Origin: Bacteroidales bacterium
GTDB lineage: Bacteria > Bacteroidota > Bacteroidia > Bacteroidales > UBA7960
DNA length: 64,000 nt
Direction: 5' to 3'
NCBI GenBank assembly: GCA_019429365.1
Contig: JAHYJD010000010.1
Location: forward strand, 1-64,000
In this document: one piece after another, positions 18,022-28,146 of the stretch
Numbering within the stretch: the first letter of the stretch is position 1
Layout: each line of letters begins with the position of its first letter
Position numbers and translations under genes: made by a program
The notes under the pieces: generated by a model
Seen by the model: only the letters and a program-made list of their open reading frames with translations
Databases searched by the model: none
What the model was told of the DNA's origin: nothing

Positions 18022-21000
18022 GTGGCAAAAGCAAAAAAGTTTGGTGCATTCGGCGGCGTATTTACTCCTTCCATACTAACCATCCTGGGTGTGATCATGT
18101 ACCTGCGTCTGCCATGGATTATCGGTCAGGCTGGTTTGTGGGCCACCCTGGGAATTATAATTGTGGCGCACATTATTTCGCTCAGTACAGGGCTAAGCGT
18201 AGCCTCGGTAGCCACCGACAAAAAAGTGGAGACCGGAGGCAGTTACTATATCATTTCCAGGAGCCTGGGCCTGCCCATTGGCGGAACGCTTGGAATTGCC
18301 CTGTTTGTGGGATTGTCGTTCAGTGTGAGTCTTTATCTGATTGGTTTTTCTGAAACATTCCTTTCGTATTTTGGGTTTGAGGTGAGCCTTTTTTCCATTC
18401 GTATTGCTGGAAGCATAATATTGTTTCTGGTGGCCCTGGTTACCTTTATCAGTACTTCGCTGGCCATCAAAACCCAGTACCTCATTATGACCGCCATGGT
18501 GCTCTCGCTGCTTTCGGTTTTTCTCGGCAGACACGATTTTGTTCCGGTCGAACCCCTGTTGGGTGGAATGCAGGGCGCACTGCCGTGGATTGCGCTGTTT
18601 GCCATTTTTTTTCCTGCCGTTACTGGTTTTGAAGCCGGGGTGTCCATGTCGGGCGATTTGAAAGATGCCCGAAAGGACATTCCGTTCGGTACCATTTCTG
18701 CCATCATGGTGGGTCTGGTGGTGTATGTAGGACTCGCCTTCTTTTTTTCCTATACCGTTGACCGCGATTTGCTGGTAAACGACCCCCGGGTGCTCTTTCA
18801 GATTTCCTGGGTTCCGCAACTGGTTATTGCTGGTATTTTGGGTGCTACCCTGTCATCGGCATTGGGAAGTATCCTGGGTGCACCTCGCATTTTGCAGGCT
18901 GTGGCCATCGACCGCATTATTCCCAGGTTTTTTGCCAAAGGATTTGGCCCATCTAACGAACCCAGAAACGCACTTTTCCTTACGTATTTTATTGCGCAGG
19001 CTGGCATTCTTATTGGCGAACTGAATGTGATTGCCCGCATTGTCACTATCTTTTTTATTATAACTTATGGCTTTCTGAATATTACTTATGCCATCGAAAG
19101 CTGGGCAGGCAGCGACTTCAGGCCTTCTTTCAAAATCCCGCGTTTTGTAAGTATTATAGGCGCCCTGGCTTGTATTATTGTCATGATTCAGCTCGATATC
19201 ATTGCCCTGCTGGCGGCATCCGTGGTCCTTATTGCGCTCTTCCTGTTTCTCAAGCGAAAGGAGCTCACCCTGCAAACGGGCGATACCTGGAACAGCGTGT
19301 GGACATCGCTGGTAAAGACCGGGCTGGGCAGGCTCACGGTGAGCAGCCGTGAGCCCCGCAACTGGCGCCCCAACGTGATTTTGTTCAGCGGTGGCGAAAA
19401 AAGCCGGCCTCACCTGATCGAAATGGGCAAGTCGCTGGTGGGGAAGCTGGGCATTTTTACCAACTTTGAGCTGGTTGAAGACCCCAAGGCGGATGCCATT
19501 TTCCGCGAAAGCGACCTGGCTGCCATGCGCAGCGGCTCAGCAAAAAAGGAAGGCGTCTTTACCCGCAAACACCATTGCCGCGATTTTTACGAAGGCATCG
19601 ACCTCATTTCACGGGTGTATGGTTTTTCGGGTTTTGAGCCAAACACCATCCTTATGGGATGGGGACGGAAAACCCGGGACCCCGAAAAATTTGCCAAATT
19701 GCTCGAGACGTTTAAGAAGCAGGACTATAACACCGTTTTCCTAAGCTACAACCAGCAATACGGCTTCGGAAAATTTAAACAAATCGATTTCTGGTGGACC
19801 GGAAGTGGCCGCAATCTTACCCTGGCTCTTACTCTGATAAGGTTTATCACCTCCAGCAAAGAATGGCTCACGGCTAAAATTCGCATTAAAATTATTAACC
19901 AGGACAGCTCCCAGACCGAAAGCATGTATCATTTGGTAAACCAGTTGCTCGACCAGTACAGGCTGCAGGCCAGCGTAAAGGTAATTAACAACGGGGTGGA
20001 GCAATTGCCCGAAGCTGAGATTATCCTGGCCGAATCGGCGGGTACCGACCTGACTATACTTGAACTGCCTGAGGCCGATGCCAAAGGGCTACAGTTGATC
20101 GGAAAAACCAACGACCTTGTTTCCGACCTGAAAACCTGCCTGATTATAAGAGCTTCTACCTTTTTTGATGAAGTAAATCTGAGCCCCAAAAAGCCAGCCG
20201 CGAAAAAAGACCTTTCGAAACTGGAAAAACCCGTCCCGGAAGTGTTGTCAAGGCTTGTTCCCGCTTCGCGCGAAATTGTGGCCAACGAAGTGTATAATGC
20301 GGGCCAGAGCCTCGAAAACTTTACCAGCCAATACTACGCCCAGGCTTTCGAAACCATTACGGGCGATGTGCTGTCGTTTTACTCAGAACTGGGCCATTAT
20401 TCAAACAAAGTGTTTGAGCAACTGCAGAAAGCCGTTAGAAACACCGAGCCGGCCAATCAGCCCAAAGAATTTCTTAAAATACTCAACGATTTTTCTTATC
20501 AGGCCCGCAAGCGAATCAATCATCTGAACGGTACCATCATTCAAAATCAGGGCAAATATTTAGAAAGCGCTGGTCAGGCATATGTAAGAGACAGCAAGCT
20601 AATGCTTTCGTCTTTGCCTCACTTTTTAAGATTAAAGTTCAAGGCAGAAGATTTTGCAGTAAAAAAATCCGATAAGTTTCTGGCCCGGGTGTACAAGTTC
20701 AGTCGCCGCAGCTGGATAAAACTTACCGGTAAGGAGGCTACCAAGAAACTTCGTATTTTGGGTCCAGCACATTATTATCTGTTTATAAGACGGCTTGAGG
20801 TGTTCAATAAGCTTCACAATGATTATTCCCTCGATGCTTTTGGCGATGTGGTGGCTCTGCGCAAAATCCTTACCAGCCTGCACGAAATCATTGAAATGAC
20901 GCGGCTGGAATGTAATGATCGCGAAAAAGCACTCACTCGCATCTCTATGGAGAAAGACCGCATTGCCGCCCAACTGGCCGTGCTCGAGGCCGAGGCCCGC

Positions 21001-23169
21001 ACTTTCCGTGTGGAAGCCGGAAACAAGCTTTTCGACAGCCTGCTCGACGATCTGCAGCAGTTCAGCAACTTCCTGAACAATGCAGGTACGGACCCGCGCA
21101 TGAAAAAATATCTTTCTGCGCTGCTTAAAAAAGGAGTGGACCAGGAGCCCGCTTTCTTAGAGGCACCGATGCTTTGGGTAAAAAACATGAACTTGTTTAT
21201 TAACAAGGCCACCCTGGATTTTCTTTTTCTTTCACTGCGAAGCCGTATTCATTCCAAAATAAGAAAATATAACCAGGACTTTGCCAATCTTGGCGAAGCC
21301 AGCCTGCTAAGACACATTAAGGCTTATCAGAATGAATTGCTCGAAGCCGAAAAAGAAACAGGCCAAGGGAACGTAACGACAAGGCAGCTCGACCATAAGT
21401 TGCTTAAACAACTCTTGGTGGTTGATTTTTATAATAATTTCTTTGAGGAAGTTAGAGAGCTGATCACCGAGCTACCGGATCAGATCGAGATTAGCAGCCT
21501 GCATTTTAGCGATGAGATAGAAAAGGGCAATGTGCCTGAGCCCGATCCGGTGGTAGTTAGCGTACGCAAACTGGCGGGTTTTTACGTGGGAAGTTTGCTT
21601 ATCGACAGGGTGAAAAACCAGGCACACGACACCGAGCACAAGATTCAAATGAGCCTTAACCGGATCAGGGATTTGCTGCGCCTGATCAACTTCAGCCTGC
21701 TGCGCGAAGGTGAAAATACCGACAGCACCGACGAAATTTTTGACCGCGAGCAAACAGCCCGCTTGCTCAATAATTTTGTGAGCAAGCTCAAAGAAGAGGA
21801 AGCCAAGTTGCGCAGCTTGCTGGCCGATTTTGTTAAAACTTTTGGCGAGGGATTGAAATTGGCCTTCGAGCCCCTTTCCTCGGCCGTCATCAATCAAACC
21901 AGCCTCGATCTGAAGAAGAAGATTCGCGAAAAAGGAAGCGGCCGGCTTTCCAGGGCTGTTCAGCTGCAGGTAACCCAAGTCAAAGAATTTGTGCAGAACA
22001 ACATGGTTAACCTGCTCTACAGCAAGAGCGAAGGTATTGTTTGGGCCAGCCGTTTTGAAAAGAGTCAGACCGGAAAACTTTCTAACCGCGACATGCTATC
22101 ATTCATTGAGGCCATTAACCCCAATCATTCTATAATGAAAGAGCTGCCGTATTACTATGCAACCCTGTTCTCGGGCTTTTCGGGTACCAGCGACGACTTT
22201 TGGGTGGGAATGAGCGAACAGATACATGAAGGCAACCAGGCCATAGGCCGCTTCAAATCGGGTGTGCCCGGTGCCCTTATCATAACTGGTGAGCGCAGCT
22301 CGGGCAAGTCGAGCCTGTCGAAATACCTTGCCCGAAAGCACTTTAGCTCTGACAATATTCATATTTTAAAGGCACCTAAGTTTTGCAACGCCAATGCCCA
22401 ACTGTTTCGCGAATCCCTGGCCAAGGCGCTTCAGGTGAATGCCCAAAACCTGGAAGATGCCCTCAGTGCCCTGCCAGCGGGCAAGGTGATCGTGATTCAC
22501 GACCTGGAGCTCTGGTGGGAAAGAAAGCCTGATGGGCTGGAGGTCATTGAGCTTATAAAGGATCTTATTGACCGCTTTGGCCGTAAATTCTTGTTTTTGA
22601 TCAATGCCAACGAGCACGCACTTAAAGTGATTGAAAAGGCCAGCGGCCTGATGAGTTATTCGCTGGCGGCTGTTGTATGCAAACCATTCGACGCCAGAGA
22701 GCTTCGCGATATTATCATGTTGCGCCACAATGCCGGTGGGCTCAAGTTTGTTTTCAACAAAAGGGAAGAAGACAAAATGACGGCGCTTGACTATGCCCGC
22801 ATGTTCAACCGTTTCTTCGACCAGTCATACGGCAACCCGGGGCTGATGATCTCGCTGTGGATGGCATCCATAAAGAAAATCATTGGCAAAACCCTGGTTA
22901 TGGAGCCCGTTCAGATTCCTTCCATGTCGGTTTTCGATTTGCTGAATCAGGAGCAACTTTTTTATCTCCTGCAGTTTGTGATGCACCGACGCCTGGAAGC
23001 CGGTTCACTGGCCAAAGCCCTTCAGTTTCCTGAAGAAAAGGTGAAGGAGCAGGTGAAGGAGCTGGTGCGCTCAGGCATTATTATTGAAAAGTTTGAGGGG
23101 GTTTTTGCCATAGACCCATCCCTCGACCTTTATCTGGTAGAAAAACTTAAAAGTAAGAACTTGCTATGA
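18022..23169 (+). CDS. SLC12-type cation-chloride cotransporter/APC permease fused to helical region, P-loop ATPase and C-terminal winged-helix-like segment
   Basis: N-term KFGAFGGVFTPSILTILGVIMYLRLPWIIGQAG, SSALGSILGAPRILQAVA; RNWRPNVILFSGG; Walker A GERSSGKS at 22288-22311; VIVIHDLELWW. Confidence 0.85.
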   Translation: MAKAKKFGAFGGVFTPSILTILGVIMYLRLPWIIGQAGLWATLGIIIVAHIISLSTGLSVASVATDKKVETGGSYYIISRSLGLPIGGTLGIALFVGLSFSVSLYLIGFSETFLSYFGFEVSLFSIRIAGSIILFLVALVTFISTSLAIKTQYLIMTAMVLSLLSVFLGRHDFVPVEPLLGGMQGALPWIALFAIFFPAVTGFEAGVSMSGDLKDARKDIPFGTISAIMVGLVVYVGLAFFFSYTVDRDLLVNDPRVLFQISWVPQLVIAGILGATLSSALGSILGAPRILQAVAIDRIIPRFFAKGFGPSNEPRNALFLTYFIAQAGILIGELNVIARIVTIFFIITYGFLNITYAIESWAGSDFRPSFKIPRFVSIIGALACIIVMIQLDIIALLAASVVLIALFLFLKRKELTLQTGDTWNSVWTSLVKTGLGRLTVSSREPRNWRPNVILFSGGEKSRPHLIEMGKSLVGKLGIFTNFELVEDPKADAIFRESDLAAMRSGSAKKEGVFTRKHHCRDFYEGIDLISRVYGFSGFEPNTILMGWGRKTRDPEKFAKLLETFKKQDYNTVFLSYNQQYGFGKFKQIDFWWTGSGRNLTLALTLIRFITSSKEWLTAKIRIKIINQDSSQTESMYHLVNQLLDQYRLQASVKVINNGVEQLPEAEIILAESAGTDLTILELPEADAKGLQLIGKTNDLVSDLKTCLIIRASTFFDEVNLSPKKPAAKKDLSKLEKPVPEVLSRLVPASREIVANEVYNAGQSLENFTSQYYAQAFETITGDVLSFYSELGHYSNKVFEQLQKAVRNTEPANQPKEFLKILNDFSYQARKRINHLNGTIIQNQGKYLESAGQAYVRDSKLMLSSLPHFLRLKFKAEDFAVKKSDKFLARVYKFSRRSWIKLTGKEATKKLRILGPAHYYLFIRRLEVFNKLHNDYSLDAFGDVVALRKILTSLHEIIEMTRLECNDREKALTRISMEKDRIAAQLAVLEAEARTFRVEAGNKLFDSLLDDLQQFSNFLNNAGTDPRMKKYLSALLKKGVDQEPAFLEAPMLWVKNMNLFINKATLDFLFLSLRSRIHSKIRKYNQDFANLGEASLLRHIKAYQNELLEAEKETGQGNVTTRQLDHKLLKQLLVVDFYNNFFEEVRELITELPDQIEISSLHFSDEIEKGNVPEPDPVVVSVRKLAGFYVGSLLIDRVKNQAHDTEHKIQMSLNRIRDLLRLINFSLLREGENTDSTDEIFDREQTARLLNNFVSKLKEEEAKLRSLLADFVKTFGEGLKLAFEPLSSAVINQTSLDLKKKIREKGSGRLSRAVQLQVTQVKEFVQNNMVNLLYSKSEGIVWASRFEKSQTGKLSNRDMLSFIEAINPNHSIMKELPYYYATLFSGFSGTSDDFWVGMSEQIHEGNQAIGRFKSGVPGALIITGERSSGKSSLSKYLARKHFSSDNIHILKAPKFCNANAQLFRESLAKALQVNAQNLEDALSALPAGKVIVIHDLELWWERKPDGLEVIELIKDLIDRFGRKFLFLINANEHALKVIEKASGLMSYSLAAVVCKPFDARELRDIIMLRHNAGGLKFVFNKREEDKMTALDYARMFNRFFDQSYGNPGLMISLWMASIKKIIGKTLVMEPVQIPSMSVFDLLNQEQLFYLLQFVMHRRLEAGSLAKALQFPEEKVKEQVKELVRSGIIIEKFEGVFAIDPSLDLYLVEKLKSKNLL

Positions 23170-23876
23170 GCCTGCTGTATATCGTAATTCTGGGTTTTGC
23201 GCTGTTTTTTGCCATGCAGTTGATCAACCGCCTGGCGGTGATTATTCCAGGCGAGAGTCGCTGGCGCAACCTGCTGCTGCGCTCGCTGCCCTTGGCTGAG
23301 TTTGTGGTGTGGCTAACTTATGCTTTCTGGGCAGCAGACATTGTTTTTCAAGCTTTGCCATATCGGGGAATTGTTCAGAGTGCCATGGCACTGGTGCTGA
23401 TGATTGCCTTGGGATGGTATGTGCTGCGCGATTTCCTGAGCGGGGTGTTGCTCAAATCAGAAAGCGGGTTTAAAAAGGGACAATCCATAAAAACCAATTT
23501 TGTTTCCGGCAAAATATCTGCTGTGGGATACCGAACCTTGATGATTGAGACGGAAAAAGGCGAAAAAGTTCGCATACCGTTTTCTAAACTGGGCGATGCC
23601 ATTATTACCACACCCGTGCAGAAAGGCCAGAGCCACAGCCATATGCTAAAGCTACCGTTGCCTGAAGGTTCCAACCCCGGCTCCCTCACGGGCACAATTT
23701 CGAAAACGCTTTTAAATATGCCATGGATCATTGCCGAGGAAGAACCCTTGGTAAGTTTTGTGCACGATGAAGCTGGAAAGCTTTTGCTGGAAGTCAGGTT
23801 TTCAGTATTAAAAGAGGAGCACGCTCTGCTGGTGAAGCACAAGCTTCAGGAGTTGATTGAAGAGAAGAATCAATAG
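23166..23876 (+). CDS. Small membrane protein with MscS-like beta domain
   Basis: N-term TM helices then LRDFLSGVLLKSESGFKKGQSIKTNFVSGKISAVGYRTLMIETEKGEKVRIPFSKL; 4-nt ATGA overlap. Confidence 0.7.
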   Translation: MSLLYIVILGFALFFAMQLINRLAVIIPGESRWRNLLLRSLPLAEFVVWLTYAFWAADIVFQALPYRGIVQSAMALVLMIALGWYVLRDFLSGVLLKSESGFKKGQSIKTNFVSGKISAVGYRTLMIETEKGEKVRIPFSKLGDAIITTPVQKGQSHSHMLKLPLPEGSNPGSLTGTISKTLLNMPWIIAEEEPLVSFVHDEAGKLLLEVRFSVLKEEHALLVKHKLQELIEEKNQ

Positions 23877-23881
23877 AAAGA

Positions 23882-25408
23882 TTACCTGTTGAACTCCCTT
23901 TTGCTAATCATTTTGCCGTTATCGAACACCATGGTCTGAATTACTTTTCCGCGGCTATCCCAATAGGTCCAGCTCCCATGGCGCTGTCCCTGATAATACG
24001 ATCCTTCCTGTTGTTTGCTGCCATCCGAAAAAAATGTGGTAAACCTCCCATGTGCTTTGTTGTTTGCAAACTCCTGCTCCCGGTATTTCTGTCCTCGCCC
24101 GTCGAAAAAGCGCCATAGCCCCGAACGCTGGCCCAGTGTAAACTGACCTTCTTCCAGCTTGTTGCCATTGTCCTGCCAGCGTACCCACTGACCATGATTA
24201 AGGCCATTGTCGTAGCTGGCAACCTGCCGCAAACCGCCGTTTTCGTACCAGTGAGTGGACAAACCATGGCGTTCGCCATTCAGATACTGCACCTGGTAGC
24301 GCTTTCGTCCCGATACAAACCAGCCTTCCCAAAGCTGATCCATTTTGCCAAGGGTAAAAGTGCCGCGGTCCTGCATCTGCCCGTTTTCATACCAGCTGGT
24401 CCAGATACCATGCTCCAGGTCATCGGCAAAATCTCCTTTATGGCTTACTTCCCCGCCAATGTACCAGGTGGTCCACTCGCCCTGGCGCAAGCCGTCGGCC
24501 ATGGGTCCCTGACGAAGCTTCTCACCCGTGGTGTAATAAAAGGTCCATAAACCGCTTTCTTTGCCCCCCGAAAAGTTGCCTTGTGAGGCAATGTTTCCAT
24601 TGATAAAATAAAAGGTCCAGGTGCTGTCCTGTAAATCGAGCAACGATTTGCCTTCCGATTCGAGTTGTCCGTTTTCAAAATACCATTTCGAGAAGCCGTT
24701 TAGCAGTCCATCCTTAAAAACACCATCAAACTCAAGGGTTCCGTTTTCGTAAAATAGCTTTGATGGCCCGGTCTTCTGACCGTCGGCAAACATGCTTTCT
24801 TCGCGAAGGCTGCCCGATGGGTGGTAGAAGTTCCATTTTCCGTGGCGCAAGCCATTTTTCACAGGTCCGCTCATTTCAAGGGTACCATTGGCATACCACC
24901 AGGTAGTTATGCCCTCTTCCAGGGCAATCTCGGCGTTTTTTTGCCCATCGGCATACCAGAACTTCCAGGTGCCGGATTGCCTGCCTTGTTCGAAACTCCC
25001 TTTGGCCCAGGTTTTTCCGTCCAGGTGAAAATATTCCCAGGGGCCATGTCGCAGCCCTTCTTCCGTAAGGTTTCCCTGGCCTGCAAGGTTTCCGTTTGGA
25101 AAAAACTCCTGGTAAAAAAGGCTGTCGTAGGCTATCTGTGCCAGCAAAGTTTGGTCTTCGCTAAAAAAGGCCCAGGTTCCGCTGCGTTGTCCATTTGTAT
25201 AATGGCCGCTTTCGCGGAGAAAATTTTCCTCGTCAAAATAGTTCCACACGCCCTGTTTCTGTCCTTCGAGTATTGTCCCCTGCCCGTTAAGTGCCGGGTT
25301 GTGCATTAAGGGCTCGGGTAATTGCTGGCCCCTGGCAGTTAAAACACCCATAATTATAATCAGGGACATTAGCAGACCTTTTCCGGAAATGGAAAGCAGT
25401 TTTTTCAT
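23882..25408 (-). CDS. Secreted MORN/YwqK-type repeat protein
   Basis: Signal peptide, then many tandem ~23-aa units of the form G.w..wy.nG.....g.y..G...G. Confidence 0.88.
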   Translation of the reverse strand: MKKLLSISGKGLLMSLIIIMGVLTARGQQLPEPLMHNPALNGQGTILEGQKQGVWNYFDEENFLRESGHYTNGQRSGTWAFFSEDQTLLAQIAYDSLFYQEFFPNGNLAGQGNLTEEGLRHGPWEYFHLDGKTWAKGSFEQGRQSGTWKFWYADGQKNAEIALEEGITTWWYANGTLEMSGPVKNGLRHGKWNFYHPSGSLREESMFADGQKTGPSKLFYENGTLEFDGVFKDGLLNGFSKWYFENGQLESEGKSLLDLQDSTWTFYFINGNIASQGNFSGGKESGLWTFYYTTGEKLRQGPMADGLRQGEWTTWYIGGEVSHKGDFADDLEHGIWTSWYENGQMQDRGTFTLGKMDQLWEGWFVSGRKRYQVQYLNGERHGLSTHWYENGGLRQVASYDNGLNHGQWVRWQDNGNKLEEGQFTLGQRSGLWRFFDGRGQKYREQEFANNKAHGRFTTFFSDGSKQQEGSYYQGQRHGSWTYWDSRGKVIQTMVFDNGKMISKREFNR

Positions 25409-25482
25409 AAATAAATCAGGTTATTAGGTGCAATTTTAAAACAAAATTGCCCATGCAATTATTTTCCCGGGAAGTGAAAATT

Positions 25483-26478
25483 TTAACTTTTTCGTTCAAT
25501 GGTAAAGTCGATGAGCTGCCTCAATGATTCTTTTGCCGGTTTGTCGGGCATTTTTTGCAGCATTTCGAGGGCTTCGTTGCGGTATTGTGTCATTTTTTGC
25601 ACGGCATAGTCAATGCCGCCTTTCTCGCTTACCTGCTGTATGAGCCACGCCACTTTTTCGCGGTCGGTGTTGTGGTTTTTTACAATATTGATGATCTTGC
25701 GCTTTTCCATGTATGTGGAATTGTTGAGCAGGTAAATCAGCGGCAGGGTCATTTTTCGCTCCTTAATGTCGACGGCCGTGGGCTTTCCCTTGGCACAGCT
25801 GGTGTCGAAGTCGAGGATATCGTCTTTGATCTGGAAAGCTATGCCGATTTTTTCGCCGATTCGCCGCATTTCTTCAATTTCTCCGGCGCTGGCGCCAGTT
25901 GAGGCTGTGCCGCTGGCCAGGCAGGACGCAATGAGCGAAGCGGTTTTCTTACGGATAATATCGAAATATACCGATTCTTTTATATCGAGTGTACGTGCCT
26001 TTTCGATCTGCAGCAATTCACCTTCGCTCATTTCCCTTACCGAGTGCGATACGATTTTGAGCAGGTCGAAGTCGTCGTTTTCGAGCGACAGCAGCAGCCC
26101 GCGCGAAAGCAGAAAGTCGCCCACCAGCACCGAAATCTTGTTTTTCCAAATAGCATTGAGCGAGAAGAAGCCCCGGCGTTCGTTGCTGTCGTCCACCACG
26201 TCGTCGTGAATAAGGGTGGCCGTATGCAGCATTTCGATAAGGGTGGCGGCCCGGTAGGTGCGCTGGTTAATGCCCGAGAAAAGTTCGGCCGAGAAGAAGA
26301 CAAACAGGGGCCGCATTTGCTTGCCCTTGCGTTTAACGATGAAGCGGGTAATGGTGTTGAGCAGCGGGATGCTGCTTTTCATCGAATCCCTGAAAAGGGA
26401 CTCGAAGGCTTTCATATGCTCATCAACGGGCGCTTTTATCTCCTTCAGATTCATATCAGCTGCAAAAATTTTGCGCAA
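25483..26478 (-). CDS. Polyprenyl (trans-isoprenyl) diphosphate synthase
   Basis: LIHDDVVDDSNERRG and FQIKDDILDF Asp-rich motifs; likely start MNLKEI at 26454. Confidence 0.92.
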   Translation of the reverse strand: MRKIFAADMNLKEIKAPVDEHMKAFESLFRDSMKSSIPLLNTITRFIVKRKGKQMRPLFVFFSAELFSGINQRTYRAATLIEMLHTATLIHDDVVDDSNERRGFFSLNAIWKNKISVLVGDFLLSRGLLLSLENDDFDLLKIVSHSVREMSEGELLQIEKARTLDIKESVYFDIIRKKTASLIASCLASGTASTGASAGEIEEMRRIGEKIGIAFQIKDDILDFDTSCAKGKPTAVDIKERKMTLPLIYLLNNSTYMEKRKIINIVKNHNTDREKVAWLIQQVSEKGGIDYAVQKMTQYRNEALEMLQKMPDKPAKESLRQLIDFTIERKS

Positions 26479-26583
26479 GCCAAACCTACGGCAATTTTAT
26501 ATAAAACACAACAATAATTGTTGGATAAAGTTTTACGTTTTATTTTTATTTACAATGCAAATAAAAAGCGTTTGCCCGTCTTG

Positions 26584-28122
26584 TTACTGGTTTTTGTTTG
26601 GCCTTATGTCGATTCGTTGCCCCACAATGCGTGCAATATGGTCGATGGCGATACGGTCCTGCTGCATGCTGTCACGTTCGCGTATGGTAACGGTATTGTC
26701 TTCGAGGGTCTGGTGGTCAATGGTGACGCAATACGGGGTTCCAATGGCGTCCTGGCGGCGGTAGCGACGCCCGATAGCGTCTTTTTCGTCGTACTGACAC
26801 ATATAGTCGTACTTAAGGCTGTCGAATATTTCACGGGCTTTTTCGGGCATGCCGTCCTTTTTTACCAATGGGAGCACGGCCACTTTAATGGGTGCAAGCA
26901 AAGGCGGAATGCTCAGTACCACGCGCTCGGAGCCGTCCGGGAGTTTTTCTTCCTTATAAGCATGCGATAATACGGCCAGGAAAGTGCGGTCGAGGCCAAT
27001 GGAGGTTTCCACCACATAAGGCACGTAGCTTTCGTTGGTTTCAGGATCGAAGTACTGCAGTTTTTTGCCGCTGTATTGCTGGTGGGCGTTCAGGTCGAAA
27101 TCGGTACGCGAGTGAATACCTTCCAATTCCTTGAACCCAAAGGGAAACTCGAACTCGATATCGGCGGCGGCATTGGCATAATGCGCCAGTTTGTCGTGGT
27201 CGTGAAAACGGTACTTTTCGGCAGGGATGCCAAGGGCGAGGTGCCAGCGCAGGCGTTCCTGCTTCCAGTAGTCGTACCATTCCTTTTCCTGCCCGGGCTT
27301 AACAAAGAATTGCATCTCCATTTGCTCAAACTCGCGCATGCGGAAAATAAACTGACGGGCAACGATCTCATTGCGGAAAGCCTTGCCAATCTGGGCTATG
27401 CCAAAAGGAAGCTTCATGCGGCCGGTTTTCTGCACGTTGAGGTAGTTTACAAAAATGCCTTGTGCGGTTTCGGGTCGTAGAAATATCTGGCTGGCATCTT
27501 CGCTTAAAGAGCCCATCTGGGTGCTGAACATGAGGTTGAACTGCCTTACCTCCGTCCAGTTGCGCGAACCCGATACCGGACATACTATGCCCAACTCTTC
27601 AATCAGAGATTTAATATCAGTAAGGCGGTTTTCTTCCAGTGCAGAAACAAAGCGGCTGGTTATGTCTTCGATCTTTTGCTGGTTTTCAACCACACGGGGA
27701 TTGGTTTGACGGAACATAGCCTCATCGAAACTGTCGCCAAAACGCTTGGCAGCTTTTTCAACCTCTTTGTTAATTTTTTCCTTAATTTTTTCGAGATGGT
27801 CTTCGATGAGCACATCGGCGCGGTAGCGCTTTTTCGAGTCCTTGTTATCGATAAGCGGATCGTTGAATGCATCTACGTGGCCCGAGGCCTTCCATACGGT
27901 GGGGTGCATGAAAATGGCCGAGTCGAGGCCAACAATATTTTCGTGAAACTGCACCATGGATCGCCACCAATAGTCCTTAATATTATTTTTGAGCAGGGCT
28001 CCGTTTTGCCCGTAGTCGTACACGGCGCTCAAACCGTCATAAATTTCACTGGAGGGAAAAATAAAACCGTATTCTTTACTGTGCGAAATGATCTTCTTGA
28101 AGGTATCTTCTCCTTTAATCAT
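26584..28122 (-). CDS. glyS: Glycyl-tRNA synthetase (class II, eukaryal/archaeal-like type)
   Basis: FPSSEIYDGLSAVYDYGQNGALLKNN, RPETAQGIFVNYLN, VETSIGLDRTFLAVL; gene could also be named glyQS. Confidence 0.93.
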   Translation of the reverse strand: MIKGEDTFKKIISHSKEYGFIFPSSEIYDGLSAVYDYGQNGALLKNNIKDYWWRSMVQFHENIVGLDSAIFMHPTVWKASGHVDAFNDPLIDNKDSKKRYRADVLIEDHLEKIKEKINKEVEKAAKRFGDSFDEAMFRQTNPRVVENQQKIEDITSRFVSALEENRLTDIKSLIEELGIVCPVSGSRNWTEVRQFNLMFSTQMGSLSEDASQIFLRPETAQGIFVNYLNVQKTGRMKLPFGIAQIGKAFRNEIVARQFIFRMREFEQMEMQFFVKPGQEKEWYDYWKQERLRWHLALGIPAEKYRFHDHDKLAHYANAAADIEFEFPFGFKELEGIHSRTDFDLNAHQQYSGKKLQYFDPETNESYVPYVVETSIGLDRTFLAVLSHAYKEEKLPDGSERVVLSIPPLLAPIKVAVLPLVKKDGMPEKAREIFDSLKYDYMCQYDEKDAIGRRYRRQDAIGTPYCVTIDHQTLEDNTVTIRERDSMQQDRIAIDHIARIVGQRIDIRPNKNQ

Positions 28123-28146
28123 GCGTATTACAATATTTTTTGGAAC

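Noticed and set aside
23882-25408. YwqK-repeat protein as an antitoxin
   Set aside because: Carries a signal peptide and has no adjacent toxin; neighbours are transporter and prenyl synthase genes.
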